Of a stretch of DNA of 59,164 nucleotides, positions 16,555 through 25,587 are shown one piece after another. This DNA is from Hungatella sp. UBA4396 (GTDB lineage: Bacteria > Bacillota > Clostridia > Lachnospirales > Lachnospiraceae), in the NCBI GenBank assembly GCA_002389905.1, contig DGRE01000053.1:1-59164 (forward strand), given 5' to 3'. Position numbers and translations under genes: made by a program. Numbering within the stretch: position 1 is the first letter of the stretch; each line of letters starts with the position of its first letter. The notes beneath the pieces were generated by a model that saw nothing but the letters and a program-made list of their open reading frames with translations, had not been told where the DNA came from and made no database searches.

Positions 16555-16595
16555 ATACCCCTCTGCCTCAAGCTATGCCCTTGGCAGAGGGGTAT
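16555..16595 (-). terminator. Terminator of the hisS-aspS operon
   Basis: A 13-bp perfect stem (ATACCCCTCTGCC / GGCAGAGGGGTAT) followed on the minus strand by TTTTTG, 25 bases after the aspS stop codon. Confidence 0.92.
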
Positions 16596-16619
16596 CCCTC
16601 ACCGATTAATTATTGATCA

Positions 16620-18410
16620 CTATTCCGCTTCTTCACTGATTTCTATTCCCAGATCCACAAGCTGCTTAGGATCAACAGGAGCCGGTGCCTCTGACATCAA
16701 ACAGGAAGCATCCTTCACCTTCGGAAATGCCATAACATCACGGATGCTGTCAGCGCCAACCATCAGCATCACAATACGGTCCAGACCATAAGCAAGTCCA
16801 GCATGAGGCGGAACGCCGAAACGGAAGGCATCTAACAGGAAGCCAAACTGCTCCTGAGCCTGTTCCTTGGTAAATCCAAGAACCTCAAACATCCTGGACT
16901 GAATGTCACTCTGGTGGATACGCACGGAACCGCCGCCAAGCTCCGTACCGTTTAATACCATATCATATGCCTTGGCCCTGATTGCGCCCGGATCGCTGTC
17001 GATCAAAGCCCAGTCCTCGTCCATGGGCATAGTAAATGGGTGGTGAACCGCGGTGAAACGTCCATGTTCTTCAGAATACTCCAACAGCGGGAATTCTGTC
17101 ACCCACAGGAATTTAAACTCATCCTTTTTCAAAAGATCAAGCTGTCTTGCCAACTCCAGTCTTAAGTTGCCCAAAACATCAAAAACTACGCTGTCCTTAT
17201 CCGCTGCAAACAACAAAAGGTCACCAGGCACTCCTTCCATAGCATCTGCCAGCTTATGAAGCTCTTCTTCTGACATGAACTTTGAGAAGGAGCATTTATA
17301 GGTTCCGTCCTCATTGATGGCCAGATAAGCAAGCCCCTTTGCTCCGAAGCCCTTTGCATATTCCACAAGTGCATCGATTTTCTTACGAGGCATAGCACCC
17401 TGGCCCTTTGCATTGATGCCTCGGACAGAGCCGCCGCCTTCCAGAGCGCCCTTGAACACGGCAAACTCGGTATCCTTCACAATATCGGAGACATTTTTAA
17501 GCTCCATTCCAAAACGCAGGTCCGGCTTGTCGGAACCAAAACGGTCCATAGCCTCTCTCCATGTCATTCTCTGAATAGGAAGCTGTATATCATAATTGCA
17601 GATTTCCTTAAATAACTTTTTCAACAGCCTTTCATTAACATCCAGAACGTCTTCCACATCCACAAAGGACAACTCCATATCGATCTGGGTAAATTCCGGC
17701 TGCCTGTCAGCTCTCAAGTCCTCATCCCGATAGCATCTGGCAAGCTGGAAGTAGCGGTCATAGCCAGAGCACATGAGAAGCTGCTTAAAAAGCTGGGGAG
17801 ACTGGGGAAGGGCATAAAAAGAGCCGGGATGAACGCGGCTGGGAACCAGATAATCTCTGGCACCTTCCGGCGTACTCTTAATCAAAGTAGGGGTTTCGAT
17901 CTCCAAAAAGCCTTCTTCTGCCAGAAATGCCCTGGTCAGAATAGCAACCTGGCTTCTCACCATAATATTTTTCTGAATATCCGGTCTTCTCAAATCCAGA
18001 TAACGGTATTTTAACCGCAACTCTTCCTTTGTCTTGCTGTTTTCCTCAATGGGAAATGGAGGCGTTTCTGACTCAGAAAGAATCCGTAAGGCTTTTGCAC
18101 GCACCTCAATGGCCCCTGTAGCCAGGTTTTCATTGACACTGCCTGCCCGGCTTTCCACGGTTCCGGTAACTGCGATGACAAATTCACTTCTCAGCTTTTC
18201 AGCCTTTGCAAAATTCTCTGCTCCACAGTCGCTTTCTTCAAATATAATCTGCAGGATTCCGGAGCGGTCCCTCAAATCCACAAAGATGATGCCTCCCTTA
18301 TTCCTGCTCTTTTGCACCCAGCCCATAACAGTGACTTCTCCGCCTGCATTAGCTGTTGTAACCTCCGTACATCTATGGGACCTTTTTAAGCCCAACATTG
18401 ACTCTGCCAT
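16620..18410 (-). CDS. aspS: Aspartyl-tRNA synthetase
   Basis: A 596-residue class II synthetase that charges tRNA-Asp (and perhaps tRNA-Asn, as in many non-discriminating enzymes). An N-terminal OB-fold (WVQKSRNKGGIIFVDLRD) binds the anticodon. The catalytic core has the motif 2 region RDEDLRADRQPEFTQ and the C-terminal motif 3 (GLAYGLDRIVMLMVG). The bacterial GAD insertion lies between them. Length matches bacterial AspRS (about 590). AGGAGG lies before the ATG. It follows hisS by 33 bases in the usual Firmicute order, and a strong terminator ends the unit. Confidence 0.98.
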   Translation of the reverse strand: MAESMLGLKRSHRCTEVTTANAGGEVTVMGWVQKSRNKGGIIFVDLRDRSGILQIIFEESDCGAENFAKAEKLRSEFVIAVTGTVESRAGSVNENLATGAIEVRAKALRILSESETPPFPIEENSKTKEELRLKYRYLDLRRPDIQKNIMVRSQVAILTRAFLAEEGFLEIETPTLIKSTPEGARDYLVPSRVHPGSFYALPQSPQLFKQLLMCSGYDRYFQLARCYRDEDLRADRQPEFTQIDMELSFVDVEDVLDVNERLLKKLFKEICNYDIQLPIQRMTWREAMDRFGSDKPDLRFGMELKNVSDIVKDTEFAVFKGALEGGGSVRGINAKGQGAMPRKKIDALVEYAKGFGAKGLAYLAINEDGTYKCSFSKFMSEEELHKLADAMEGVPGDLLLFAADKDSVVFDVLGNLRLELARQLDLLKKDEFKFLWVTEFPLLEYSEEHGRFTAVHHPFTMPMDEDWALIDSDPGAIRAKAYDMVLNGTELGGGSVRIHQSDIQSRMFEVLGFTKEQAQEQFGFLLDAFRFGVPPHAGLAYGLDRIVMLMVGADSIRDVMAFPKVKDASCLMSEAPAPVDPKQLVDLGIEISEEAE

Positions 18411-18443
18411 AACTTCCTCCTAATGTCTCTTTAATTTTAAGCA

Positions 18444-19694
18444 TTAATCTTTATAAAATTCTTTAAACTGGGTATAGCCTTCCTTTTGGAGGCTTTCCTT
18501 CTGAAATTTCTTATTCTTGTTCATCTGGGAAACTAAAACAACCTCTCCTTTAGCCCGCTGCTCCATGGCCTCCTGGATAGCTTTGTTCATCACTTCAGCA
18601 CTGGTGCCTTTTTCAATGAGAAATGCCAGCTTTTCTTCTTTTCCCGGAACAGTGAAGCCTTCGTCCATGAGAATGGTAATGATCCGCTCAAATCCAACAG
18701 AAAAGCCGCAGGCCGGGGTATCCATGCCTGTAAACTTCCCGATCATTTTATCGTAGCGTCCACCACCGCCAACGGAACCCGGAAAACCTTCTACATGAAT
18801 CTCAAAAATGGTTCCTGTGTAGTAAGACATACCTCTTACCAAGGTGGGGTCAAACACGATGTTGAACTGACTGGTGGAAATCTCAGTGACACTGTCTATG
18901 ATTGATGCCAAGTTCTCCGCCTGAGACTGGTCCATGGCATCTTTTAATAACTCGCCAAGGCCGCGCACGCCTGATGCATCCGGGATCACATTTTCAAAAA
19001 GTCTTAAGTATTTGCTGATCTTTTCCTCATCATAGCCGGCTTCTGCCAGTTCTTTGGCAATGCCGTCAGTGCCGATCTTGTCCATTTTATCCAGAATAAT
19101 AAATACCTGATCGTAGGATTCTTCAGGAAAACCGCAATAAGCCGCCATTCCCTTTAAGATATTCCTGTCATTGATTCTTATGGAATAGTCCTTAAAACCG
19201 ATTTTACCCAACAATGTGGTGGTTGCCAGAATCAATTCAATCTCAGCAAGCCTGGTAGAATCCCCCAGAATATCGATATCACACTGGACAAACTGGCGGA
19301 AACGGCCCTTCTGAGGCCGGTCTGCCCTCCATACGCTTCCCATCTGAAGGGCTTTAAAAGGAGCGGTAAGAGCTGCTGCGTTGTTGGAATAATATCTGGA
19401 TAAGGGAACAGTCAAATCGTAGCGCAGACCACTGTCAGTCAAATCACTTTCTGACTGAGCTGTTTCCAAATTCAGCTTTTCCCCACGCTTCATAATCTTA
19501 AAAATCAGCTTTTCATTATCTCCACCCTGCTTACTGATCAGGTTTTCGATATGCTCCACACAGGGAGTTTCAATGGAATGAAAGCCAAAACTGCCATAAG
19601 TTTCCCGTATCTGCTCCATCACATATTCCCGTATCTGCATTTCTGCAGGAAGAATATCCTTCATTCCCGTAACCGGTTTCTTTTTCAACGCCAT
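18444..19694 (-). CDS. hisS: Histidyl-tRNA synthetase
   Basis: A 416-residue class II synthetase for tRNA-His. Visible motifs include QFVQCDIDILG, the histidine A-type signature LVRGMSYYTGTIFE, and GSVGGGGRYDKMIG with CGFSVGFERI (motif 3). The C-terminal anticodon domain (EVVLVSQMNKNKKFQK) is somewhat short but present. A GGAG site precedes the ATG. It heads the hisS-aspS pair. The 227 bases upstream hold a tandem repeat and a long stem rather than a recognisable T-box (no GGGTGG-type T-box sequence). Confidence 0.97.
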   Translation of the reverse strand: MALKKKPVTGMKDILPAEMQIREYVMEQIRETYGSFGFHSIETPCVEHIENLISKQGGDNEKLIFKIMKRGEKLNLETAQSESDLTDSGLRYDLTVPLSRYYSNNAAALTAPFKALQMGSVWRADRPQKGRFRQFVQCDIDILGDSTRLAEIELILATTTLLGKIGFKDYSIRINDRNILKGMAAYCGFPEESYDQVFIILDKMDKIGTDGIAKELAEAGYDEEKISKYLRLFENVIPDASGVRGLGELLKDAMDQSQAENLASIIDSVTEISTSQFNIVFDPTLVRGMSYYTGTIFEIHVEGFPGSVGGGGRYDKMIGKFTGMDTPACGFSVGFERIITILMDEGFTVPGKEEKLAFLIEKGTSAEVMNKAIQEAMEQRAKGEVVLVSQMNKNKKFQKESLQKEGYTQFKEFYKD

Positions 19695-19753
19695 TTCATT
19701 TTCTCCATTTCTATATAATTAACAATTAATCACAAATTTAAAATCATAACACG

Positions 19754-19821
19754 GGAAATACCAAAACACTGGAAATACCAAAACGCAGGAAATACTAAAA
19801 CGCAGGAAATGCCAAAACGCA
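19754..19821. repeat. Four tandem 17-bp repeats between hemZ and hisS
   Basis: Four head-to-tail copies of a 17-bp unit (plus strand GGAAATACCAAAACGCA) run from 19754 to 19821, each differing from the consensus by no more than two bases, followed by a partial fifth (GGAA). Copies start at 19754, 19771, 19788 and 19805. The array ends 60 bases upstream of the hisS start codon, so it lies in the hisS 5' region. Confidence 0.95.
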
Positions 19822-19826
19822 GGAAG

Positions 19827-19894
19827 CAGGTAAAGCCACCAAAATAAAGGCGACTTGCCACTGCATCGGAGCCTGTTTTTGGTGGTTTTACCTG
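19827..19894. other. Long inverted repeat (18-bp stem) after hemZ
   Basis: CAGGTAAAGCCACCAAAA (19827-19844) pairs with TTTTGGTGGTTTTACCTG (19877-19894) with a single G/T wobble and a 32-base interior. It starts 28 bases after the hemZ stop on the minus strand and directly abuts the 17-bp repeat array. No U-tract follows on the minus strand, so it is not a standard terminator, although it could still stop transcription or stabilise the hemZ mRNA end. Confidence 0.8.
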
Positions 19895-19921
19895 TTTCCG
19901 TTACCCCCGGCTCCGTCACAC

Positions 19922-21376
19922 TTAATCATTCCAATTCGCCAGCAATCTTTCTTTCCGCTCCAACATTTCCTCAATTCTACTCACATACTGCTCTACATCC
20001 TTAACATTTTCCACCCGTTCCAAACGATTTTCCGAAGGAAATACCACTTTGGTGGTAGTCCCTGCCCCACAGGCAATAATAGTCTGTTTTTCCTCCATAA
20101 TTAAAACATTATAGATACAAGCCTTTCCAGGACGTGCATAGCCTACGTTTTCAAAATTTCCTGCCATATTTTTCTGACGGTAAAGGTAGTAAGGCTCCTG
20201 TCCCATTTTTCCAGCATATGCTGCTGTCACCTCAATCATTTCAGGAGTATTGGTGATCTTCAAATCCCCATACCGTTCCTTAAACATATTAAGCCGAGCA
20301 GCCCTTTTAATAGCAAGAGAATGAACCGTAATACCATCAGGATCTAAGGACTCTATCTCCTCCATGGTACGGATCACATCCTCCACGTCCTCCTCCGGCA
20401 GTCCCACAATCAAATCCATATTGATGTTGTCAAAGCCCATGCCCCGGGCCATGAAAAAGCAGTCCTTTACCATATCCACCGTATGCCTCCGGCCAATTAA
20501 GTCCAGGGTTTCCTGCTTCATGGTCTGGGGATTAATAGAAATCCGTGTCACTCCATGATCTTTTAAAACCTGAAGCTTTTCCTCTGTAATGCTGTCCGGC
20601 CTTCCAGCCTCCACCGTAAATTCCTTTACCCCGGAAAAGTCAAAGGTCTTTTCCAGCCTGGTTATAAGCTGATCCAAATGGCCGGCAGAAAGGGAGGTAG
20701 GCGTACCCCCTCCGATGTAGACCGTATCCAAAGGCCTTCCTGTCATCTTTCCCGCCACGTAATCCATTTCTTTAAAAAGGGCTTCCAAATACTGCTCCAT
20801 CCGTTTCTCCCACTGTCCGATGGGGAAGGATGTAAAAGAACAGTATAAGCAGGTAGTAGGGCAGAATGGAATGCCCACATACAGGCTGTAGCCGTTTTCA
20901 TAGTCAATGGAAGACAGCAAATCCATTTCCCTCTTTGCAATTTCCAGGCTTAAGTCAATCTTTTGATCACTGGTGAAATAAGTATCCTTCATGTAACCGC
21001 GGACCTTCTCCTCTTCCCAGCCCTCCAAAAGCTTTGTCATAGCAATTTTCGTGGGACGGATTCCTGTTAAAGTTCCCCAGGGAAGCTCTATTCCCGTAAT
21101 TTGCCGGAGCATTTTATAAAGCATCCGCTTGATCCGGTTTTTCGTCTCAAAACGGTCAGAAAAATCAGCTTCCGTCACAGAGGATTTTACAATCCCTTTC
21201 TCAATATCCTGAACAGTCAGTTCAAAGGAAGCTTCCCCTGTCCTGCCGCGGATTAGAAGACTCTGCTCTCCCTCCGGCATTTCTCCACGGACAAAGCTTT
21301 CTCCCGGATAAAATGCCATCAAAAGCTCTCTGATATCCTGTTCAAAGGACTGGTCATCCAATATCATTCCTATCAT
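19922..21376 (-). CDS. hemZ: HemZ-type coproporphyrinogen III dehydrogenase, radical SAM
   Basis: An oxygen-independent radical SAM enzyme of the HemN/HemZ group. The 4Fe-4S site is GIPFCPTTCLYCSF (CX3CX2C), followed by the HemN-type YIGGGTPTSL, FTVEAGRPDSIT and VGLPEEDVEDV strands. The long N-terminal region before the cluster is typical of HemZ. The frame is open to 21469, but that would overlap the upstream MBL gene by 83 bases. I take the ATG at 21376, which has AGGAAG 6 bases upstream and gives 484 residues. ATG 21400 is an alternative. Many strict anaerobes with HemZ lack full heme synthesis, so its actual substrate is uncertain. Confidence 0.9.
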   Translation of the reverse strand: MIGMILDDQSFEQDIRELLMAFYPGESFVRGEMPEGEQSLLIRGRTGEASFELTVQDIEKGIVKSSVTEADFSDRFETKNRIKRMLYKMLRQITGIELPWGTLTGIRPTKIAMTKLLEGWEEEKVRGYMKDTYFTSDQKIDLSLEIAKREMDLLSSIDYENGYSLYVGIPFCPTTCLYCSFTSFPIGQWEKRMEQYLEALFKEMDYVAGKMTGRPLDTVYIGGGTPTSLSAGHLDQLITRLEKTFDFSGVKEFTVEAGRPDSITEEKLQVLKDHGVTRISINPQTMKQETLDLIGRRHTVDMVKDCFFMARGMGFDNINMDLIVGLPEEDVEDVIRTMEEIESLDPDGITVHSLAIKRAARLNMFKERYGDLKITNTPEMIEVTAAYAGKMGQEPYYLYRQKNMAGNFENVGYARPGKACIYNVLIMEEKQTIIACGAGTTTKVVFPSENRLERVENVKDVEQYVSRIEEMLERKERLLANWND

Positions 21377-21386
21377 CTTGTTCTTC

Positions 21387-22034
21387 CTATCCCCTGCCAT
21401 ATGATGCCACCGGGTTATACACTTTTTCGTGTCCGACAGTGGTCTTATCTCCATGTCCCGGATATACAAGGGTATCCTCCGGCAGTGTAAACAGCTTTTC
21501 TCTTATAGATTTAACAATCTGATTCTGGTTTCCCGTAGGAAAGTCAGTTCTGCCCAGAGATTCCATAAACAAGGTGTCCCCGCTTATAAGAACCCCTTCT
21601 TCCCTGATCAGATAACAAACTGAACCAGACGTATGTCCCGGCGTAAACAACACTTCAAAGGAAATCCCTGCAAGAGACAGCATTTCTCCATCCTTTACAT
21701 ATTCCACATCCGGCACCACGCAGGCCGATCCAAAGCCGGAAGATAAATTCAGGGAAGAATTGGTGAAAAGGTCTTTTTCTGCCTCTCCTCCATATACCTT
21801 TATTTCGGGAAATGCCCTTCTGATATCCTCTACTGCAAGGATATGGTCAAAATGACCGTGAGTCAGCAAAATAGCCTCAGGAGTCAGGGAAAGTTCCCGG
21901 CACATATTCAGAATATATGCCCCATTGTCTCCCGGATCGGCAATTACTGCTTTTCCTGTTCCTTCCCGGTATAAAATATAACAGTTGGTTCCGATCTGCC
22001 CTACTGGGTAGGTCTTAATTCTGAAATCGCTCAT
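21387..22034 (-). CDS. MBL-fold metallohydrolase (glyoxalase II-like)
   Basis: A 215-residue metallo-beta-lactamase-fold hydrolase. The binuclear zinc motif is LLTHGHFDHI, with further ligands in FTPGHTSGSVC, SGDTLF and VYPGHGDKTT. Such YcbL/GloB-like proteins cleave thioesters such as S-lactoylglutathione analogues, but the substrate in this organism is unknown. The start at 22034 (MSDFRIKTYPVGQ) has AAAGGCAGGA before it and avoids overlap with relA. It sits between relA and hemZ, a common clostridial arrangement. Confidence 0.92.
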   Translation of the reverse strand: MSDFRIKTYPVGQIGTNCYILYREGTGKAVIADPGDNGAYILNMCRELSLTPEAILLTHGHFDHILAVEDIRRAFPEIKVYGGEAEKDLFTNSSLNLSSGFGSACVVPDVEYVKDGEMLSLAGISFEVLFTPGHTSGSVCYLIREEGVLISGDTLFMESLGRTDFPTGNQNQIVKSIREKLFTLPEDTLVYPGHGDKTTVGHEKVYNPVASYGRG

Positions 22035-22065
22035 ATTCCTGCCTTTCTCATGCAAGAGAACTGCG

Positions 22066-24387
22066 TTATCCCGCAGTCCTCTCAATGTCTATGACGCCTT
22101 CGATCTGTCTCAGCTTATCGATCAGCTTTCCAAGCTCCTCCACCCCATGAATATCAAAAGTCATGGTAATGGTGGCATTGCCTTGTTTATTGGTTCTGGA
22201 ATTCATAGATGTGATATCGATTTGTCTCTCCGAAAACACCTTGGAAATATCCACAAACATGCCGATTCTGTTTTTTGCAAATATATTGATTTCCGTGGAA
22301 TACCGCTCCTTGGTATTATTTCCCTCAGGCTCCTGCCACTCCGCGTCAATCATACGGTTTCTTTCATCCTCCGGCAAGGCCAGAATATTGACACAATCTG
22401 TCCTGTGGATGGATATCCCCCGGCCTCTCGTTACAAATCCCACAATCTCATCTCCCGGCACCGGGCTGCAGCACCTGGAAAAACGAACCGCCAGATCATG
22501 AATCCCCTTTACCACAATTCCGCTGCTGGAACGCTTTTTCACGGGAAGCTTGCTGCTCATGTCCTCGATATCATTTAAAATGCTGGTGTCGGTCACTTCT
22601 TTCTTAAGCTTCTTGTTCCGCTCATCCACCATCTTATTGATGACCTGGCCTTCTTTTAAGCCACCGTGTCCGATGGAAGCAAGGACAGATTCCCAGTCCC
22701 GGAAGGCATATCGCTTCATGACCTTTTCCTGGTATTCCGGTTTATTGATATCAGAAAAGGTGATTCCCTTGGTCTTGCAGTAACGCTCCACCATTTCCCG
22801 GCCTCTGAGAATGTTATCCTCTTTCAGCTCTGTCTTAAACCACTGGCCGATCTTGGTCTTGGCCTGAGTGCTCTTTACAATATTCAGCCAGTCCCGGCTG
22901 GGCCCCCGGCTGTTCTGGGAGGTGATGATCTCCACCTGATCGCCGTTTTGGATCACATAGTTAATGGTTACAAGCTGGCCGTTTACCCTGGCGCCTACCA
23001 TCTTATTTCCCACCGCACTGTGAATGGAGTAGGCAAAGTCAATGGGAGTGGAGCCGCTGGGCAGGTTCTTCACATCTCCGGAAGGAGTAAAGCAGTAAAC
23101 GCTGTCAGAGAACATATCAAGATCGCCCTTGACTACGTTTAAGAATTCCTTGTTATCGGACATGTCCTTCTGCCACTCCAGGATTTGGCGCAGCCAGCTT
23201 AACTTCTCTTCTTCCTTGCCTTCTGCCACCTGTCCGCTTCCGCTTTCCTTGTACTTCCAGTGGGCGGCAATTCCGTATTCCGCAGTCCGGTGCATCTCAT
23301 AGGTGCGGATCTGGATTTCAAATGGCTGTCCGTTGCTTCCGATTAAGGTAGTGTGGAGGGACTGGTACATGTTGGGCTTAGGCATGGCGATGTAATCCTT
23401 AAAACGGCCCGGAATGGGCTTATACATCTCATGAATCACTCCAAGTGCTCCATAACAGTCCTTGACGCTGTCCACAATGATCCTCACTGCAAATAAGTCG
23501 TATATCTGGTCCAGAGTCTTGTTCTGGTTTACCATTTTTTTATAAATGCTGAAAAAATGCTTGACCCGGCCATCTACCCTGCCGTCAATTCCTGCCGTCT
23601 TTAAATGGTCATGGACCTCATCGACAATGCTTTTTACAAAAATTTCCCTGGCATCCTTTTTTAAGGATATCTTTTCTGCCAGATCAAAATAAACATCAGG
23701 CTCTAAATATTTTAAGGACAAATCATCCAGCTCAATCTTGATTTTTGAAATACCCAGACGGTTGGCAATGGGAGCATAGATTTCCATGGTCTCCCTGGCC
23801 TTTTCCTTCTGTTTTTCCGGCTTCATGTACTGCAAGGTCCGCATGTTGTGAAGGCGGTCCGACAACTTGATGATGATGACCCGGATGTCTTTTGCCATGG
23901 CTAAAAACATCTTCCTCAGGTTTTCAGCCTGAATTTCCATCTTATCCATGGACCAGGATATCTGGGTCAGCTTGGTAACGCCGTCCACTAAGAGGGCTAC
24001 CTCTCCTCCGAACTCTGCTTTCAGCTCATCAAGAGACATAATGGTGTCTTCCACCACGTCGTGAAGGATTCCGGCGGCAATGGTTTCCTTATCCATCTCT
24101 AAATCGGCCAGAATAATGGCAACACAAAGAGGATGAATGATATAAGGTTCTCCTGACTTGCGCCTTTGATCCTTATGTGCTTCATCCGCAATGCGAAACG
24201 CTTTTTCTATCATGGAAATATCATCGGAAGGATGATATCTTCTTATGGTTTCTACCAGCTCGTGGTAAAGCCCCTCCGGGCTGGTGAAATCAGCCGGACC
24301 CTCCCGGTCTATTCCTATCAACTTCTCCAGATTCTCTCTTTCGAAATCTTCCGGGATATTTTTTTCCATTATTGGATTCTCTGCCAT
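22066..24387 (-). CDS. relA: Bifunctional (p)ppGpp synthetase/hydrolase
   Basis: A 773-residue long Rel protein that makes and degrades the stringent-response alarmone. Domains in order: HD hydrolase (about 65-220; HPLCVAI, GILHDVVEDT with His109-Asp110), synthetase (about 260-370; YQSLHTTLIG), TGS (about 410-470), helical linker with the conserved cysteine region (VRFSRCCSPVPGDEIVGF) and a C-terminal ACT domain (about 700-773). Both catalytic domains look intact, so this is Rel rather than a mono-functional RelA. An AAAGGTGG site precedes the ATG. It starts the relA-MBL-hemZ run. Confidence 0.97.
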   Translation of the reverse strand: MAENPIMEKNIPEDFERENLEKLIGIDREGPADFTSPEGLYHELVETIRRYHPSDDISMIEKAFRIADEAHKDQRRKSGEPYIIHPLCVAIILADLEMDKETIAAGILHDVVEDTIMSLDELKAEFGGEVALLVDGVTKLTQISWSMDKMEIQAENLRKMFLAMAKDIRVIIIKLSDRLHNMRTLQYMKPEKQKEKARETMEIYAPIANRLGISKIKIELDDLSLKYLEPDVYFDLAEKISLKKDAREIFVKSIVDEVHDHLKTAGIDGRVDGRVKHFFSIYKKMVNQNKTLDQIYDLFAVRIIVDSVKDCYGALGVIHEMYKPIPGRFKDYIAMPKPNMYQSLHTTLIGSNGQPFEIQIRTYEMHRTAEYGIAAHWKYKESGSGQVAEGKEEEKLSWLRQILEWQKDMSDNKEFLNVVKGDLDMFSDSVYCFTPSGDVKNLPSGSTPIDFAYSIHSAVGNKMVGARVNGQLVTINYVIQNGDQVEIITSQNSRGPSRDWLNIVKSTQAKTKIGQWFKTELKEDNILRGREMVERYCKTKGITFSDINKPEYQEKVMKRYAFRDWESVLASIGHGGLKEGQVINKMVDERNKKLKKEVTDTSILNDIEDMSSKLPVKKRSSSGIVVKGIHDLAVRFSRCCSPVPGDEIVGFVTRGRGISIHRTDCVNILALPEDERNRMIDAEWQEPEGNNTKERYSTEINIFAKNRIGMFVDISKVFSERQIDITSMNSRTNKQGNATITMTFDIHGVEELGKLIDKLRQIEGVIDIERTAG

Positions 24388-24439
24388 ATGCCGCCACCTT
24401 TTTGTAACAATCCTGATTATTGCCTGCTTTTAAACATAG

Positions 24440-25435
24440 TTATGATTCATTATAATTAGATTTGTCGAAAAATGCAATTATTTTTTCTTTTTCTGCCTTT
24501 TCCAGAAAAGCCCCTTCCAGAGCATACCGGTTCATCTGAACCAGATCCGACCGCAAAAAGCCCATGTGCCTTTGAATCAATTCTGCTTCTTTTTCCAAAG
24601 AATTATCGGAAACCGTCATATTGTCCGTATTGTATGTGACCCGGATTCCCCTGTCATAAAAGGCTTTTAAAGGATGCTCCTTGATAGATGGAACCGCTTT
24701 GGTCTGAAGGTTGCTGATCACGCACATCTCTAAGGTAATGTTTTCCTTTTTTAAAAGGTCCATACACGCCTCTGACTGAATGGCTGCGCAGCCGTGTCCG
24801 ATTCTTCTGGCCCCGTAGTGGACTGCTTTTATGATATTTTCAAAACTGCCCGTCTCTCCTGCATGAATGGTAAAGGGAATTCCCTTTCTGCCGGCACCTT
24901 TAAAAAGCGGTTCAAAATGGGACATGGGAGTGAGCCCTTCCGGCCCTGCAATGTCCACACCTACGACTCCTTTTCCAAGATAAGAGGCTGCCAGATCAAA
25001 GGTTTCCTCATTGTCTTTGTCCGGTCCGCCTACCATGGCGCAGAGGAGCAGTCCGGCTTTCATGGGGGAATTTCCAAGTCCCTGGTTCATCCCCCTTATG
25101 ACCGCCTCCACCACCTGCTGCCCTGTCAGCCCTTTCTTCATGTGAAGCTGAGGTGCAAAACGGATTTCAGCCAGAATAAGCCCCTGGGCTGCCAGCCGCT
25201 GTGTCAAATCCCTGGCTGCCAGCTCCAGGGCCCCGGCCGTCTGCAAAAGCTGCCCGGGTAAGTCAAAACACGTTAAGTAATCAACCAGGCTTTCACAATT
25301 CTCCCCTACGGAAATGAGTTTCTTGATATCCTGGCCTTCCAGTTCATATCCGATCTGCCCCGCAAGCTCCTTTACTACTTCTATGGACAAGGAGCCATCC
25401 AAATGCAGATGAAGGTCTGTTTCCAGTGGTTTCAT
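24440..25435 (-). CDS. add: Adenosine deaminase
   Basis: A 331-residue zinc enzyme that converts adenosine to inosine. Metal and substrate motifs: LHLHLDGSLS at the N-terminus, FTIHAGETG, GHGCAAIQ and the catalytic YNTDNMTVS near the C-terminus. Length is as in bacterial Add. GGGAGGG lies before the ATG. It is located between relA and an AEC transporter, and with the secreted 5'-nucleotidase and apt in the same region it fits purine salvage. No dedicated nucleoside transporter is adjacent. Confidence 0.95.
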   Translation of the reverse strand: MKPLETDLHLHLDGSLSIEVVKELAGQIGYELEGQDIKKLISVGENCESLVDYLTCFDLPGQLLQTAGALELAARDLTQRLAAQGLILAEIRFAPQLHMKKGLTGQQVVEAVIRGMNQGLGNSPMKAGLLLCAMVGGPDKDNEETFDLAASYLGKGVVGVDIAGPEGLTPMSHFEPLFKGAGRKGIPFTIHAGETGSFENIIKAVHYGARRIGHGCAAIQSEACMDLLKKENITLEMCVISNLQTKAVPSIKEHPLKAFYDRGIRVTYNTDNMTVSDNSLEKEAELIQRHMGFLRSDLVQMNRYALEGAFLEKAEKEKIIAFFDKSNYNES

Positions 25436-25532
25436 AGCTGTCCCTCCCCTTTACAAATATCCTATGGAATAACGTCCATTAAGGTTTATGAAAGTATTCT
25501 ACCATATTATAAGAAGGAAAGAAACAAAAACA

Positions 25533-25562
25533 GCATCCCGGGTCTTTAAAAGACCGGAATGC
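25533..25562 (-). terminator. Terminator after the AEC transporter gene
   Basis: On the minus strand GCATTCCGGTCTTT pairs imperfectly with AAAGACCCGGGATGC and is followed by TGTTTTTG. It lies 25 bases past the stop codon. Confidence 0.85.
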
Positions 25563-25587
25563 CGCTTTTTGCATTGATTTTCATTTC

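Noticed and set aside
19719..19919. A 66-codon minus-strand frame between hemZ and hisS
   Set aside because: It is a translation of the 17-bp repeat array and the inverted repeat, with no ribosome binding site.
22147..23142. Long plus-strand open frames opposite relA
   Set aside because: They are antisense to well-conserved relA codons, lack ribosome binding sites and show no known domains.
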